Assembly (NCBI GenBank): GCA_018806915.1
Contig: JAGKQI010000101.1
Location: forward strand, 310,001 to 374,000
DNA: 64,000 nucleotides
Direction of reading: 5' to 3'
Origin: Phytophthora colocasiae
Lineage: Eukaryota > Oomycota > Peronosporomycetes > Peronosporales > Peronosporaceae
Part shown: in pieces, positions 40,949 through 54,106 of the stretch
Position numbering within the stretch: the first letter of the stretch is position 1
How the letters are laid out: the number at the start of each line of letters is the position of its first letter
The notes under the pieces: model-generated
Databases searched by the model: none
Told to the model about the DNA's origin: nothing
Seen by the model: only the letters and a program-made list of their open reading frames with translations
Translations under genes and position numbers: made by a program

Positions 40949-43650
40949 TCATTCATTCCCTTTACAGCCAAGCCATGCCTCTTCTTTGACATTGCACGGA
41001 GTCCCTACTCCACGCTTAATCTGCTCTTGTCGGACTTCGATGAACAGTTGATCGACGTTGCAGGCTACAACTTGCATGCGACTGCTGTAACACATTCCGA
41101 TGGTCCCATTGTCAGATGTCACTCCGGGGATATCGCACCGTCGATACATGACGCCATCACAGGAAGCAATTCGCTCTGGGGTGGGGAAATCTGATAACCC
41201 TTCAAGTGAGAATGGAATTGTTGACTTCTGGCAAATTGCAAAGGAAAACCCATTGAGGATTTCTTTTGTTGCAGCATTGGCGTGGCGAGGATCATCCGGA
41301 TCTAGACACGTTGCACTTGGTACTTTGAACGCCTCGTCCTCTACGCAGAAGGAGTCGGTAAGGTCGCAGACCCCCATGAATCCGTTGCAGCACATGTGGT
41401 TGGGTCGGAATATCGCCAGTCGAGAGAGACTAATGAGAGGAGCCATGTCGGGGACAGCGGGAACTTGCTGGATATGGGCGAGGGCCAAAGTCTCCAAGCT
41501 CGGGAGGTTGTCGAAAGGTGGGAGTTCTGTGAGTGATAGCAGCACAGCTAGCACCATACTGCGTAGATTCGGAGCGCCGCTAAAAGCAGGGAGAGCAACG
41601 AGATTGTGGTGGTTTCCGAGGTGCAGGAAGGTGAATTCAGGGAGGTCACTGAAGAGATCAGGAGGGAGAGTGACAAGGTTGCGACTACCATACTTCCCTT
41701 CCAAGTGCCTGGAAACGAAGTTAGAAAAGAATTGATAAAAAAAATGTGCTAGAACAGACGTACAAATGCTGGAGCTGCTTGAACTCCGAGGTCCAACTGG
41801 GGATTTCCTCTAAGCTGGTGTAGATCAACGAGCTGTATGTACAACAACAGTTAGTAGTTACCATCAACGAATTAAAATCTGCTTCAACGCACATTGTCCT
41901 CATGCTCGTACAGCGGCGCAACTCGTCCGGCCAGCGCTTCAACTGGCGATTGATTAGCTGCAACGTGTGCAATCGACCAGCATCCGCAAGTGCGCGAACT
42001 TTGTCTTCGACGTCCTCCGGGTAGTTCCATTCGTAGGCTGTTCGCGGTGCTCGATCACCGTCAATCATAATAATACAAGGACATTGGTTTCCAGTGTTCC
42101 AATCGTGAGCATAAGCCACACATTCCGGATATTCCTCACAAGCTGCGCGCGCACTTATCACTGCCGAGTGAGTGAAAACCACAGCGCAAATACTTGCAGT
42201 GACGAAAATGAGAGCAACCGCAGGTGGTACGGATCTCTGTCGTTGTACAATCACCAGATTTTGGGGCGACGTACGCCGTGAACGAAGGCGACATCTCTTG
42301 GAAAGAATCACAGCGATCACTCGGGTGAACCGGTAGCAGAATGAAAGATTCAATCCGATGCTCAGCATGAAATCGAGAATGCTACTGATCCTCAACGAGT
42401 TAAAATTGATGAGGAAGAGCGCGACTTCAGCTGGATCCGCCTGCATTCGCGCATATCGCTCGAAGTTCCCATCAGGAAGAATTTCAGCATTTACCAAATA
42501 AACTTCACGGTCGAAGCTGAAATTGTAGTAGCAATAGCTCAAAACGGCGATCGGATAGAGGACAGCGGCTGCAAGGTCGAACCTAACGCAAATAGTTATG
42601 AGAAGAAACATTTCCGTCAACGTTGATTTTCTGCGTACGTACATCGAATCCATCAGAACCTCTGCAAAAGCTGTATGGTTGTGGAGTGTGATGCTCACAG
42701 CCATCGCAAGCCCATTCAGAGCGATGAATGAGGCGTATCCGTACGCGATAGTATCGGGGAGTCCCTGGCTCAACACTCGACGTAGAACAAGTCCTTGGAC
42801 AACCAAGTCGCAGGCTTTCTGAAATGTATTCTTCACACAAACATGTCATAAATCATAGGCAATTGGTCGTGGAAACAGGAATACTTACAAAGAATTTACG
42901 GTTTACACCGTCAAAGCCTGTGAGGTTTGAGTAGAAGAGGCGAATATTTTGCAGTCTCCTTCTTGAATCGGACGTACATCGCAGCAGCCAGCATGCGGAT
43001 AATGCGTTCCACAGTCGTTGAGCTACTGAACTCTTTGATTGACAGATCCCAGCGGCTGTGTGTCGAAAGCAAAGAATTCGACTAAGCACAAGGATGTAAC
43101 ACATATTTACTACCAAGAATCCAACAGTGCTGGTCCACTTCACGACTGGGGTTCGTTCCACAATAAGCCAGAAATTCCCGTTATCGTAGTCTCTAGTTGC
43201 CATGAGTAGATTAGCAGCTTCGTTCGGCGCTACAGTGAGGAAAATGAGCCACGAGGTCCAAGCGATACACAAAATGACAACAGCCAACAAGGGGATCCCC
43301 AGTGCACCAAATGCTTGTCGAAAAGTGAGGCCAGGGGAAAATTGAAATGTGCCATTAGATCGTCGTCGCTCTCTGTTACCTTGTAAGCTTGGCGATGAAG
43401 TTAATACGGCTGGTCGAGCAACAATGAGTGTTCGTTCCAAAACTAAGACTGAAGTTGGAGCCACCTTTGTTGTCTGGAAAAATCTGGGGAAAACTGATAC
43501 CGGTCGTTCTTCATATTGACGATGAGTATCTGCAAGCGAAGTCCTTTGAGTACTGCTGGATGGAGCCTTTGGCAACCAGAGCTTGCGGTCTCCGCCAGGC
43601 AAACCACTCATCGTTCGCAATATTCTGCGAATGTGCAAAATAAGCCACAA
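40949..43650 (-). CDS. Multi-TM leucine-rich-repeat protein, paralogue 1
   Basis: Five exons (43650-42889, 42818-42643, 42582-41893, 41832-41764, 41708-40949; introns 70, 60, 60 and 55 nt) give 818 residues with exact phase. Residues about 110-460 hold several hydrophobic helices (for example GIPLLAVVILCIAWTSWLIFL and AVALIFVTASICAVVFTHS). The C-terminal half is an extracytoplasmic region with leucine-rich segments (LVTLPPDLFSDLPEFTFLHL), many cysteines and a terminal EEAWLGC motif. This is an oomycete-type LRR membrane protein; ligand and role are unknown. The neighbouring gene at 43711 is a tandem paralogue with the same exon pattern. The start could also be the ATG at 43611. Confidence 0.8.
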
Positions 43651-43710
43651 ATATCTTCGACAACTAACAGCGTTTGTGTTCGTGATTCATTCATTGTACC
43701 GTACAAGAAG

Positions 43711-46271
43711 CTACGTTAAATGTTCACTTTTCGCTGGACACCCAAGCCAAGCTTCTTCCTTGGGATCACAGGGTAGGCCTACGTGTCGTTGTATCTGCAC
43801 TCTTCGCACCTGGATGAAAGGTTGGTCTACATTGCATGCTATCACTTGCATTCGAGCGCTGTAACACATGCCCAACAACTTGTCCGTTGTCACACCAGGG
43901 ATATGGCATTGTCGATAGAGCACACCTGCATACATTTCAATCCGATCTGGGGTTGGTTTGTCGGACAAAGCCTCAATTGCCAGAGGAAGTGGGGTCCGTT
44001 GACAAATAGTGTATGGAAAGCGCTTCAGAATCTGCAAAGTGGCTGCATTGGCACGTCTCGGATCGTTTCTATCAAGGCAAGAAGCCTTTGGTACGCCAAA
44101 CACTGGGTCGTCCATACAGTAACTGTCTAAGAGGTTGCATTCGCCCATGAATCCATTGCAGCAGACGCGGTTCGGACGATAAAGCGTAAGTCGTGAAAGA
44201 CTCGTAAGCGAATCCAAATCCAGCAGAGTAGGTACTTGCGGGACCTGCACAAGAGCGAGAGCTTCAAGTCGAGATAAATACTTTAATGGGGGCAATTCCG
44301 TGACCGACAGAAGGATGGCAAGAGTCACACTTCGCAAACTGGGGGTCCCGTTGAACGGAGGAATACCGGTAAGATGATAGTGGTTACCCAGATGTAGGAA
44401 CGAGAGTCTTGGGAAACCACTGAAGAGATCGGAAGGTAATACTACGAGGTTCTGACTGCCATATTTCCCCTCAATGTGCCTAAAAAATGATCATGTCAGA
44501 GGTTGTTGGGCATTCGGTGAAAATAGTTCCTACTTACAAGAATTGGAGTTGCTTGAATTCTGTGATCCACTGTGGAAGCTCCTCCGTGCTAGTGTAAATT
44601 AGAGAACTACGGCAAATTATTAGTACATTTCGACATATCTTACAGACAGAAAACTTACATTGACTCGAGACCTGTACAACGTCGAAGCTGTTCCGGGAGA
44701 AGCTTTAGCTGACGATTAATAATCTGTAGACCCTGGAGAGTTCCAGCCACCGACAACGCGCGAACAACTTCGGTGGCATCAACTGGATAGTACCAGTCTG
44801 TTGTTGTTCGAGGGGCGCGTTCGGTATCAATCATCATCAAACACGAGCAGTTCACGCCATTATCCCAAATGCGCGAAAATGCCACACATTGAGGGTAACG
44901 ATGACAAGCAGCGTGGGAGACCTCCATGCCCTGGTACGTATAAACCACTGCAAATATGCTGGCCAAGAGGAACGGAAGGGCAAACCAGCGTGATACCGGT
45001 TTCTGGTACGAACGTTCGGCTTCTTTTACTGCATCGATGGTTGGCCCCAATTTGGCCCCTCCCATTCGATAGCTCTGCGTTGCGAGGATCTCAATGACGC
45101 GACTGAAGCGATGGCAGAAGGAAAGGTTCATTCCGATACCCAATATGAAATCCATGAGGGTTTTAATACGCAGTGAATTGAAGTTGAGGAGGAAAAGCGC
45201 CACTTGAGCTGGGTCTGCTTGCATTCGAGCGAAGCGCTCGAAAGTCCCTTCGTCCAGCACGTCCACATTGACGAGGAACACGGCACGATCGAACTGGAAG
45301 TAGTAAGTACAGTAGGCCAGCACCAGCATCGGGAAGAGAACAGCAGCGCCAAGATCAAAACTTAAATGAGTTGATTAGTGGGGGGGATATCTGGTTGCAG
45401 AATGACATTTACGTACATGGAATCGATCAAAACTTCGGCAAATGCGGAATTCTTCGCAGACATAATGTTAAATACGCACGTGAGGCCGTTGAGGCTCACA
45501 AAGCATGCATATCCTATTGTCAGCATGTCAGGGAAACCCTGAGCCAACGTTCGGTGCAGTACTAAGCCTTGAAAGACCAGATCGCCAGCTTTGAGGAGTA
45601 CGTTCTAGCATCCACAACAATTTGTAAGTGGTTTAACTCCATTCAATCGTCAAGCAAAACCCACGTACAAAATACTTTCGGTACGTGGAATTGTACCCCG
45701 TGAGATCCGCCCAGACCTTCACAACTTGTTGTAGCTTGCACCGTTGGGCCATGCTAACGTACCAACTCTTTGTGATTCTTCCGCTATTCACCCGTTTGAC
45801 GATGCTTCGAAACATGAACATTTTCACGAGAACCGACATATACCCGACGTCAACGACTGCAAGGCCTAACGCGCTGGACCACTTGACGAACGGTTCACGC
45901 TCAACGATGAGCCAGAACTGGCCGTAGTCGTAGTCTCCTGTGTGCATGAGTCGGTTGGCCGCTTCATTCGGAGCTAAGGTCAGGAAAATGAGCCAGGATG
46001 TCCATAGGATACAGACGATCGCCACAACAAGAAGAGGAGGGCCCAGTGCTCCGTACGCTTGGCGGAAGGAAGTTTTGGATGCTCGAGATTTTCGGATGAA
46101 TCGTCTGGAAGCAGTTTTCTTGGACACGGGAGTGATTTGCCGTTTCCATGTGAGTCGAGGAAGCGCAGAGGATTCGAGATGGTGAGTGTGGGGCCCATTG
46201 AGGGCATCCGGGACCAAAGCGGCAGTGTTGGAGGGAGGAAACTTGGCATCGTTGCTTGGCACCACACGCAT
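43711..46271 (-). CDS. Multi-TM leucine-rich-repeat protein, paralogue 2
   Basis: Five exons (46271-45669, 45604-45417, 45360-44659, 44606-44538, 44479-43711; introns 64, 56, 52 and 58 nt) give 776 residues. It is a tandem duplicate of the downstream gene, same strand, with introns at matching positions and phases and a spacer of only 60 bases. It has the same membrane helices (PPLLVVAIVCILWTSWLIFL and others), LRR segments (HLGNHYHL..), cysteine positions and EEAWLGC end. The N terminus differs and is basic (KRQITPVSKKTASRRFIRKS), likely cytoplasmic. Exons 2 and 3 are each four codons longer than in paralogue 1. The short spacer means the downstream gene's promoter lies in or very near this gene. 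Confidence 0.8.
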
Positions 46272-48771
46272 TCTAGTCGAGTGTTTTGCTGTAAATAGCA
46301 GGAGGATAACGTAGATGAACCATTTGATGGAGGTTAAAGTGTTTGAAGGAGAGTCTCACTGCCAGCACCTGAATGGCTCAGGTGACAACAAAGTTGCTGG
46401 AAGGTGCACTGCAATGGAGATGCCGGCGGTGTTGAAGTTTGTTAGCTGTTGCTTCAAGGTGCTTGCGTGTCGTGCGATGACTGTCATTTCGAAGCACCAA
46501 AACGGTTAGCTCGGTACTAGTCTAGTATCCATGAACTTTACCACAACATCAATACACTGTACTTTGTACGTACAATATCAGCAGATCGACTACTGTACAA
46601 GACTAATAGTCAGGATTTAACAGCTCCAGACTCCTTACTACATTTACGACAGAACGCGGGTCACGATCTCGTCCTGGCTCCTGGCGCTTGAGGCTTCCTA
46701 GATCGGATCGTTGTGAACTTCATTTTCCTGTGCCGGGGTCCTGCCTGACCTGCGCTTCAAGCGTACGATTCTTCTGGTGGAAGACGCTTGTGTTAGATCG
46801 TGTTTGGATAGACTATCAGACGTCAGCATCAAAGGAGCCTGCAAAAATACGGTCGGATCTCTTTGATCTACCACCGGTATCCGATAGTACCGGTACTGTA
46901 CTTTTGCAGGTCGTTTGTCGCTTTCCTCAATTTTTTTTTGATGTGAGGCAAACCCCAACAACGAATCTTCCCAGCGGTGCCTCGCAATCTTCACTGGGGC
47001 TTTCACAGCTTGTTTTCTTCTCGTCAATTATCGTCCTTTTCTCCAGAGAAAAAGCGTTTCGGAACGAGCTTGAAGTGTGCGGCCATGTTGAAGCGCTCCG
47101 CATTGAGGAGTCTTCAAAAGTTTCGGGCCAAATCACGCACAGCCTGAAGATATTATTCAGTGAAGGGCATATGATATCAATCGCGGGCTCCACGGCCGCA
47201 GAAGATCGCCTGCTGGCTGCTCTAAGCTCTGAGTTTGGTGCCTCTGCGACCACGTGGCGAGGCGCTCGCCGCTACAGTCCGTGCTGATCTGGGCACCTTT
47301 CCAGCGACAACGGCAGCCATTTGCCACCGTTACCTTTGCAGCGCGTGAGCAAGCAACGATTGCTGCTTGGTGAAGAAGCCTCCAGTCTTGGGTTCGCGCG
47401 CCAAACGGAAACGCAAGCTTGCAGCACACCGCGTTAAACCACCGGTACTGTACTGCACCATACCACCAATGCGACTCGTATAAGATCTCGTCGCCAAGTG
47501 TGCTGAAAAAAACTGAAGCTGTACATGTATTACAATCAACTAGGATACATGCCAAGTTGTTGATGCTTCGCGTTCGCTTGCATTCACACTCGAGCTGGCG
47601 CCATGCAATTCGAGCAGTCTTCTTCGTCGTAGAGTGCAACTTGCACTGTGCAAGCTTCTTCTGATATGGAGTCGCACTTAATCGAAATGTGACGGTACAA
47701 CGTCAGCTTGCCCATCACGCTAATTGCACAGTCTGTTGCGGGACGAACGCCATGTCAGTTCGAGGTGTGCCGTGGGTCCATTGATGAACATGCACACCGT
47801 GAGAAACGGCGCAGCAGTACACGTAGATCCTAACATTTTAGGCTGTGCTGTTTGCCATGAGCTCAAAAGCCGGGGGTTTGCTGCTCTCTCCTTCCACACA
47901 TCCAGAAAATGTTTTGAGAATGCTATAGTCGGACGGTGCGCGTAGTCGTGCCGAATCGATTTGCCGCAGCGGAACAAGACCTTGGAGGCCCATCGCGGCC
48001 ATCATCTGCAATCGGGAAACGCGGCTCCGCTGCAGCCGCGTTCCGGATGCCTCACGCAGATGGGAGCAATACTTTTGTCTAAAGTCTTCGCTGTAAATGG
48101 CTGCGGGCTGCGTTTGCCAGCGAGCGGAGCAGCGAAAGCTGCAGCATTGGCAAATGCCATGGCCGATAGCAACGACTCACAGCAGGTGCCGTCGATCTCC
48201 GCGTAACTCACACAGCCTAAAAGATACTTCTGCGGACGAACTGTGAGAAAAAACCGCACGTTCAGTCGACAGGTCCAACAGCGGTCAGCGGTAGGCTGAA
48301 TCGGTCTGCTGCAAACGCTGCATGGACGTCTCGCCAAGCAGGTCGCATCTCGCTGCTCGCTCGCCTTGCTTGCTTCCTTGCTTGCACCCCTCGACGCTAA
48401 AACTGGCGACGCAAATCTGCACCTCAAAGCTTTTGCTCGGTCGGTTTTCATCGACTTCTCTTTACGGGCGCATAGCCGGCACGTTGCGGCAAAAACCGTG
48501 GAGGATACGGTCTCGTCTGCTCTCAAGTGTTCTGATTGGTTGAAATACCCAAGCATACGGTTGCACATAGTGAAACCAAGTAAAGCATACTGAGCGCAAG
48601 TGATTCCACACTGGTACCGTGCACAGACGGGGCAGTTGGCGTAAGCGATGGGCGCACCAAGAGAGCGCCTTCGCTTCGCTGGCTGCCCTTCGTTTTCCGC
48701 CTAAGACGAGCTCCACCCGCTCCATTTGTCAAAAGTCCACGCCGTATCAACAAGTTCGCCAGGTCATCGCC
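46272..48771. other. Spacer of 2.5 kb, only weak signals
   Basis: No intact gene is recognised. A plus-strand frame of 199 codons (46688-47287) and overlapping minus-strand frames exist but show no domain. A minus-strand Cys-rich frame at 48002-48568 is listed separately. Confidence 0.35.
48002..48568 (-). pseudogene. Possible zinc-finger (FYVE-like) relic
   Basis: A 188-residue frame with several CxxC pairs (CRLC, CSVC, CWTC, then CC and C farther on) in spacing that loosely resembles the FYVE/START-type zinc proteins common in oomycetes. Regular ligands of a FYVE domain are not all present, and the frame starts abruptly. It may be a broken copy or a chance reading. Confidence 0.25.
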
Positions 48772-49317
48772 ATGAAGGACGGAGTCTGCACACTGAGCGC
48801 CACTGTGCTGGAGGCCCACGCGCTGGGAGGGACCAAGATGTTCGAGGTCAAAGTGGCCTGCAAGGGCAAGAGCACCAGCGTGTACAAGAGCAAGGAGGAC
48901 TTTAAGAGTGTACTGGACATGTTCCGCCTCGTGGGCGCCATGTGCCGCGCCAAGAGCGACCGCTGCGAGGTGTGCGCTGCCTGCAGCACGATGAACCCCG
49001 TGCGCGTGTGTGATGAGGACTCGCTGGATGAATTCCTGGGTGACGTCTTGGCGAAGCTGCGCAAGGCGGAGCCGACTGCGATCGAGCAGTGCAGCACCCA
49101 CCGCGGTATCGTGCAGATCCTCATGGACTTCCTCAACGTGCGCAATGGCAAGTACTTCTGCGAACTCACTCCCGAGATGGAGAAGCAACTGTCGCCCATG
49201 AGCAACAACAGTGAAGACCTGTTGCACGACGAGGTGGATCTAGATCACCCGATCTCGCGCTCGTCGCTCAACCGCACGCTGTCGGAGCAGTTTGCTGCTA
49301 TGGACTCGGTGTGCTAG
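48772..49317 (+). CDS. PX-like domain protein
   Basis: A 181-residue protein from the ATG at 48772. The first 60 residues, with TVLEAHALGGTKMFEVKVAC followed by KGKSTSVYKSKEDFKSVLDMF, resemble the start of a PX (phox) phosphoinositide-binding fold, where a basic residue patch and a helix follow the beta strands. A Cys-rich middle (CRAKSDRCEVCAACS) is unusual for PX and might bind metal. The C terminus is acidic, then Ser/Arg-rich. The long in-frame extension upstream of this ATG looks like leader, so the internal ATG is preferred. The role may be in endomembrane sorting, but this is an inference. Confidence 0.55.
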   Translation: MKDGVCTLSATVLEAHALGGTKMFEVKVACKGKSTSVYKSKEDFKSVLDMFRLVGAMCRAKSDRCEVCAACSTMNPVRVCDEDSLDEFLGDVLAKLRKAEPTAIEQCSTHRGIVQILMDFLNVRNGKYFCELTPEMEKQLSPMSNNSEDLLHDEVDLDHPISRSSLNRTLSEQFAAMDSVC

Positions 49318-50121
49318 CGATATCAGCTAGCACACCACACGAAACACACGCGAGCTCCCGCATTCCCCCCTCCCACTATATAAACGCAAACGAGCAGAGA
49401 AGCCACCAGCGCTTCTCCACCCCCAAAAACCTCGCTTCCACCTCTACGAAGCAGGATTGTAGATTCCTCCCACCCACACCACCCACAAGACCTCTCTCCG
49501 CTGTGTAGCTTGTTTTCGTCTTGAGAGAAGTTGATGGCGCACGATGGCAGACCTGGTCAATCGACGAGTCCCATGCGTACAATAAATGAAACGATTAATA
49601 TAAGAGCTCCTCCATGTGGCACAAAACAACCCTCCTGCATCTATTGAGGCCTTAGACTTCCATGGCAAATTCAAGGTCACGTCAATGGGGTTCAAAAAAT
49701 TGACTGCGTCCCGCAATCCGACCTACGCGTTCGGCGTCATCGTTGCTGTCAGTAGTCAAGTGTATCGCAGGCGTCCGTGTGATGAAGCAGAAAGAGGATG
49801 GATCTTGGGGCAAGATTCTTGGCACACCAGAACTCGCTGCTCGACTTCAACTCAACCGACCAAAAGCCTGCGACAGAGCGATCGAGCCAGCGACTGTAAT
49901 CGCCACCTGCTGCTTTCTCGCGTGCGAATGCTTTGCTGAATGCCTTGAAGTCGAGCTGCGAGCTGCACACGAAGCAGCAGCCACCCCTCACCTGCTCTGT
50001 AATTCCATCCGTACGAGGTCTAAAGAAGCCTCGTCTCGCCTACGTGTTAGAGATATGTACTGATCGAGCAGCGGTACAGTATCATACCACCAGGAAGATG
50101 TTGGCATTTCAAGAGTGAATG
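49318..50121. other. Spacer, no supported gene
   Basis: About 800 bases between the PX-like gene and the end of the convergent OMA1-like gene. Only short, domain-free frames are seen. Confidence 0.4.
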
Positions 50122-51608
50122 CTATGCTGTTGCAATCTGCTGCTGCTCTTCACCTGCAGCCACTGCCTCGTCATGAATGATCTTGAGCATTTCCTGGCTC
50201 TCCAACGCGTGAATTGTACCGATAGTATTGCGTCGACGAGGTTGCAATGCAGCGTCGCTGTTAGCGTGCGCTTCTTCCGCTTGGGCCTGTGTCATGGCCG
50301 CGCGGATGTGGTGCAGCAGTTCGGCCTCTGTGTTGGCACCTACGAGCTCCAGCACCTTCTTCTGTAGGAAGGCGCACCAGCTACTATGTCGCTGCATCGC
50401 CAATGCGTCTTCCACTAGTCCGTCCAGTGCTCGCTCGCGCTTGCGGTTCGATGGATGCGTCGACATCCAGTCGAAGTCCATGTCCAGATCGCCCTCACCT
50501 GCCTCCGGGTCTGCGTAGAAAGCCGTGAACGCCTTCCACAGTCGTGGGGCCTCGGATGGGTCGTAGCACGCGCTAGCGAGCAACATGATGCCGATGTGGT
50601 CTGCTTCGGCCTCTTGCGACCGACTGAAGGGCAAGTTGAAGGCTGCAGGTGCAACACAGAGTTGTTAGTTGGCTTCAACTATGAGATACAACCCGTTTGC
50701 AGGTGCAATACTGTACCGAATTGGAAGATGTACTTGAGCAATGGACTCTCCATCCCCAAGATGAACTGCAGATACAGCATTGGAAGCATACTCATGGATT
50801 CTGCCGTGTGTCTCGCAAGTGCGTGGCCGATTTCGTGCGCCATCACGACTGCAAGCGCATCGTGCTTGTTGTGGCAAATGCCCTTCTGTACCGCAAAATC
50901 AATGAGGTCTAAGATCCCCGTCTGAACGATGATCTTCCCCCCGGGGGCACAGCATGCATTAGCAGAGGACGGGTTGTCTACCAGCCAAACTCGCCAGTCG
51001 TATTCTCGAGGGAACAAATGCTCGGACACGGAGATCAGTCGACTGCAGAGAACAAAACAACAAACGTCAAAAGGTCTGCTAGCCGGAGGTGGAGACGGCG
51101 ATGAACTTACGTTGCTACGTCAATACACAGTTGCAGTTGTGGTCCGTCGTCAATAGTTTTAGCTCCCGCCAGCTCCTCCATTGCAGTCTTGGTCCCAAGT
51201 TCCTGAAGTCAGAAAGCAAAAACTCGTGAGAAACCCCCATAATGAATGATGCAACAATGGGAAGAACCACACACGTACACACTCCTCTTCTCTTGAGAGA
51301 ACTACGACCTGCGTACGTCCAGTGATGGGGACTGTGTGCAAGTTGGTGAGGAACTGGTACGTGGCCGACGTGATACCCAGAACTGCACTCCATCGCACCA
51401 ACTGCAGCACAAGAATTAGAGACCCCCAGGCATATATTTATCATATTGAGGTTGTTACCTGTGTCTGGAATTTCGATGGACGCACATCTGCGTACAAAAC
51501 GAGAAGAAAAAAAGGTTATCAAACTGTCCTTGAAAGCCTTTCGAGGGTAGTTTCGGCCGCACGGGTCTGCACCAGGTTCAGGTGGGGGAATTTTATCACA
51601 CGCAACAT
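50122..51608 (-). CDS. OMA1: OMA1-like M48 metallopeptidase
   Basis: Five exons fit in phase: 51608-51525, 51401-51279, 51202-51111, 51042-50717, 50642-50122, giving 381 residues. It is an M48-family zinc peptidase with the catalytic motif AHEIGHALARH, the third ligand region SRSQEAEADHIG, and the terminal STHPSNRKRERAL block of OMA1-type proteases. OMA1 cleaves inner-membrane proteins in mitochondria under stress. The N-terminal MLRVIKFPHLNLVQTRAAE is basic and amphipathic like a mitochondrial presequence, and a hydrophobic stretch follows. The 5' end is less sure: the first intron (123 nt, 51402-51524) uses a GTTTGA donor, and another splice choice would add a 29-nt exon. Confidence 0.8.
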
Positions 51609-54106
51609 CCCCACGGGCTGTACACTACGCATCTTCATCTTGGGCCCGAAGAACGACCAGCTGTGGTCGGGCACCGCCGCGCGCCCACGACGGAAGACAT
51701 CCACCCAGCCCATCGAGTTCTATAGATTGGTTGGTTTTTTACTCGGAAAAAAATATCGGTTGAAAACCGGTTTAAAAACGGTCTTCTATCGGGCGACTGG
51801 TTCATTAACCGTTGAGACAAGAGCAAAGAAAGAGCAGCTGCTGAGTTAACCACGGAAAGCATTTGGACAGCAAGTAGTCTCCTGGAGGTGTGCAGTACCC
51901 TAATTCAAAGTTTTATGTTTGTGGGTATGTACCAGGTGGACGTGGGATACAACTTATAGTACTCCGTGTCGAGTGTCAGTGAGAAATGCGTCTTAAAGCG
52001 AAAGGCGTTGCTTGCAGAAGGACGTGTGTAAGCGTATGTCAAGAGGAGCCTCGCAAACTCTCAATTCCCATCAAGCGACAATCTACCTGGATGTTTGATC
52101 GCAAAGACTTTTCACCTGCGCGAACTACTTACTTGTACGGGCCGGCAACATGAGGCGTGAAGTGAAGCCAAATGCCTCCTGGTTTCCGTCCCATCCTGAA
52201 AAATGGAAAATGAACTTGTAGAGACGATGGTGGTGTCTCTAAACTTGCGAGCTTGGCTGCGGAATAGCAACGTTCAAACAGCTGAGCATCTTATCCGTAT
52301 TGATCAATGGTTCCAGAGATTTAAGTGCACTGGATCCACACACGGAGGCTGCTCAGGACGCCAGCTGAATAAACAACCGAAAAAAAACCAAAAAAACCAG
52401 AATAACTAACTTGTTGGATTTAAAAAGGAAATAATTATAAAAAACCATTCCATATCGAGTTCAGTACAATTTGTACCCGAAGACATCTGATTCAAATGGA
52501 ATCAGAAATTAAATATTGTGAACCCATTTTAGAGGTGGCTTCGTGTCCGAGCATGAGGCTCATATAATATGAGTCATATTGTATGTGGTAATGAACTTCA
52601 TGAGAATAAATTCGGTATGGCTTTCACCCGTGATATCGACGGGTTTGGCTGTGCGAATTGACCAAGACTCGACATGTAGTGGAGGTGCCTCACCCAGAGG
52701 CAGGAGGGGTTAGAGCTTCGACACGGGGGGCCTTGCCTCCTTCATGTGGAGTACAACAGACAAAGGCGTTATTTTCTTTAAACCTTCGGCGGAATGACTG
52801 GAAGGTACTACTACAACCGACTCAAGCAGTAGCTTCTCACCCTATCCTGGGCACGAGAAGAAACAGTGTTCCAGCGTTTCAATTGCCACACACGACTCGA
52901 ACGCACTGCTGAATCGTTGGGTTAAGTCTTTTCAGGAAATATAGCCGTGCCCAACAATAATATCCATAGAACAATCTATAATAGGACATCATGCATCACT
53001 GGAACCAGACATCTTCGCAATTGGGACAGTGCAGCATGAATGCGCATTGGAGGGCATCCGAGTTCACTCATACAAGTGGCAGTCACTATGGGTGCCATGG
53101 AGCAAAATTTTCACAGCAAACGACTTAAGTTGGCGATTGCTACTTTTCCCGCAGTCACGAGATGTCAATGCAGACTGGAAACAACACCACAAACTACTGT
53201 TGCTGTTGTGGAGAGTCCACATAGCAATCGTTTTCCATGCTACTTGCGGCTACGCAACAAGATTCACTTCAAGGAGACGGAAACAAAAAACTCAAAAGTG
53301 TGATTTAACGACATGACCAACATATCTATCTGCATTGTGAGGAACTGGAGCTGATTGGCGATGCAGTGGTTTCAGTTCTTCAGGTAATGGGTTTCGATCC
53401 TCCCAAACCAAGAAACTTGCCCGAATCCAGTGGACTCCCAGATATTACATCACTATAGCGAAACGATATGTCCACTAAGTAGTTAATCTTCTTCTTCTTC
53501 TTCGACATGTAGTGGGGGTGCTGAATTCACTGCGGTTGGTGATTAGTATAGCAATGAAAGGAGTGCAGCTTGTACAAGCATGAAGGAACGGCGTGTCGGG
53601 ATCAAGAACGTCTACGAGTCCGAGCAAGAAAGTGACGAAGGAGAACTGAATGAGGCTGGTCTGTTGTTATCTCGAATCGTACCGATGAATGTCCAGGGCA
53701 GGTATTTCAACGAGTTTGTTGTCGCCCACCGACAAACGTCGCAGAGATTAACTCTACACTGGAATAAATACGTGTGGAAGGCATTGACGTGTGACAGACT
53801 GGCATCAAGAGGAATCCTGCATTTCGGGCCATGAAGTATATCGCTGCTGAAGCAAGTGGGAGCAGGATAACACGGACAATAAACACGGGTGACTAAGATG
53901 TGGTGCAGTCGATCACCGACAACTTGTCGCCGACAAGGCGACCGGTGCTGCAGATCACCACATTATTACCATCTTGTCTTCGGTGTCTTCGGTGCGATGA
54001 ATAACAGATCGAGCGTAATATTGTTGGTGGCAATGATGATTCCCAGACTTTTTGACGAAAAAAAAATACTTTAGGATGTATCAAATACGTTCGTCGTGCA
54101 TCTTGC
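51609..54106. other. Spacer of 2.5 kb, AT-rich parts
   Basis: No recognisable gene. A frame of 84 codons (53580-53834) is open but domain-free. A (CTT)5 microsatellite is at about 53489-53503, and the word TCGACATGTAGTGG occurs at about 52669 and 53504, each followed by a G-rich stretch, hinting at a short dispersed repeat. Confidence 0.35.

Noticed and set aside
46688..47287. A 199-codon plus-strand frame
   Set aside because: No domain or orthologue-like pattern, and overlapping frames on the minus strand are equally plausible.
51459..51487. A 29-nt extra exon in the OMA1-like gene
   Set aside because: It has plausible splice sites but does not fit the presequence frame; the simpler five-exon model keeps phase. 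RNA evidence would decide.
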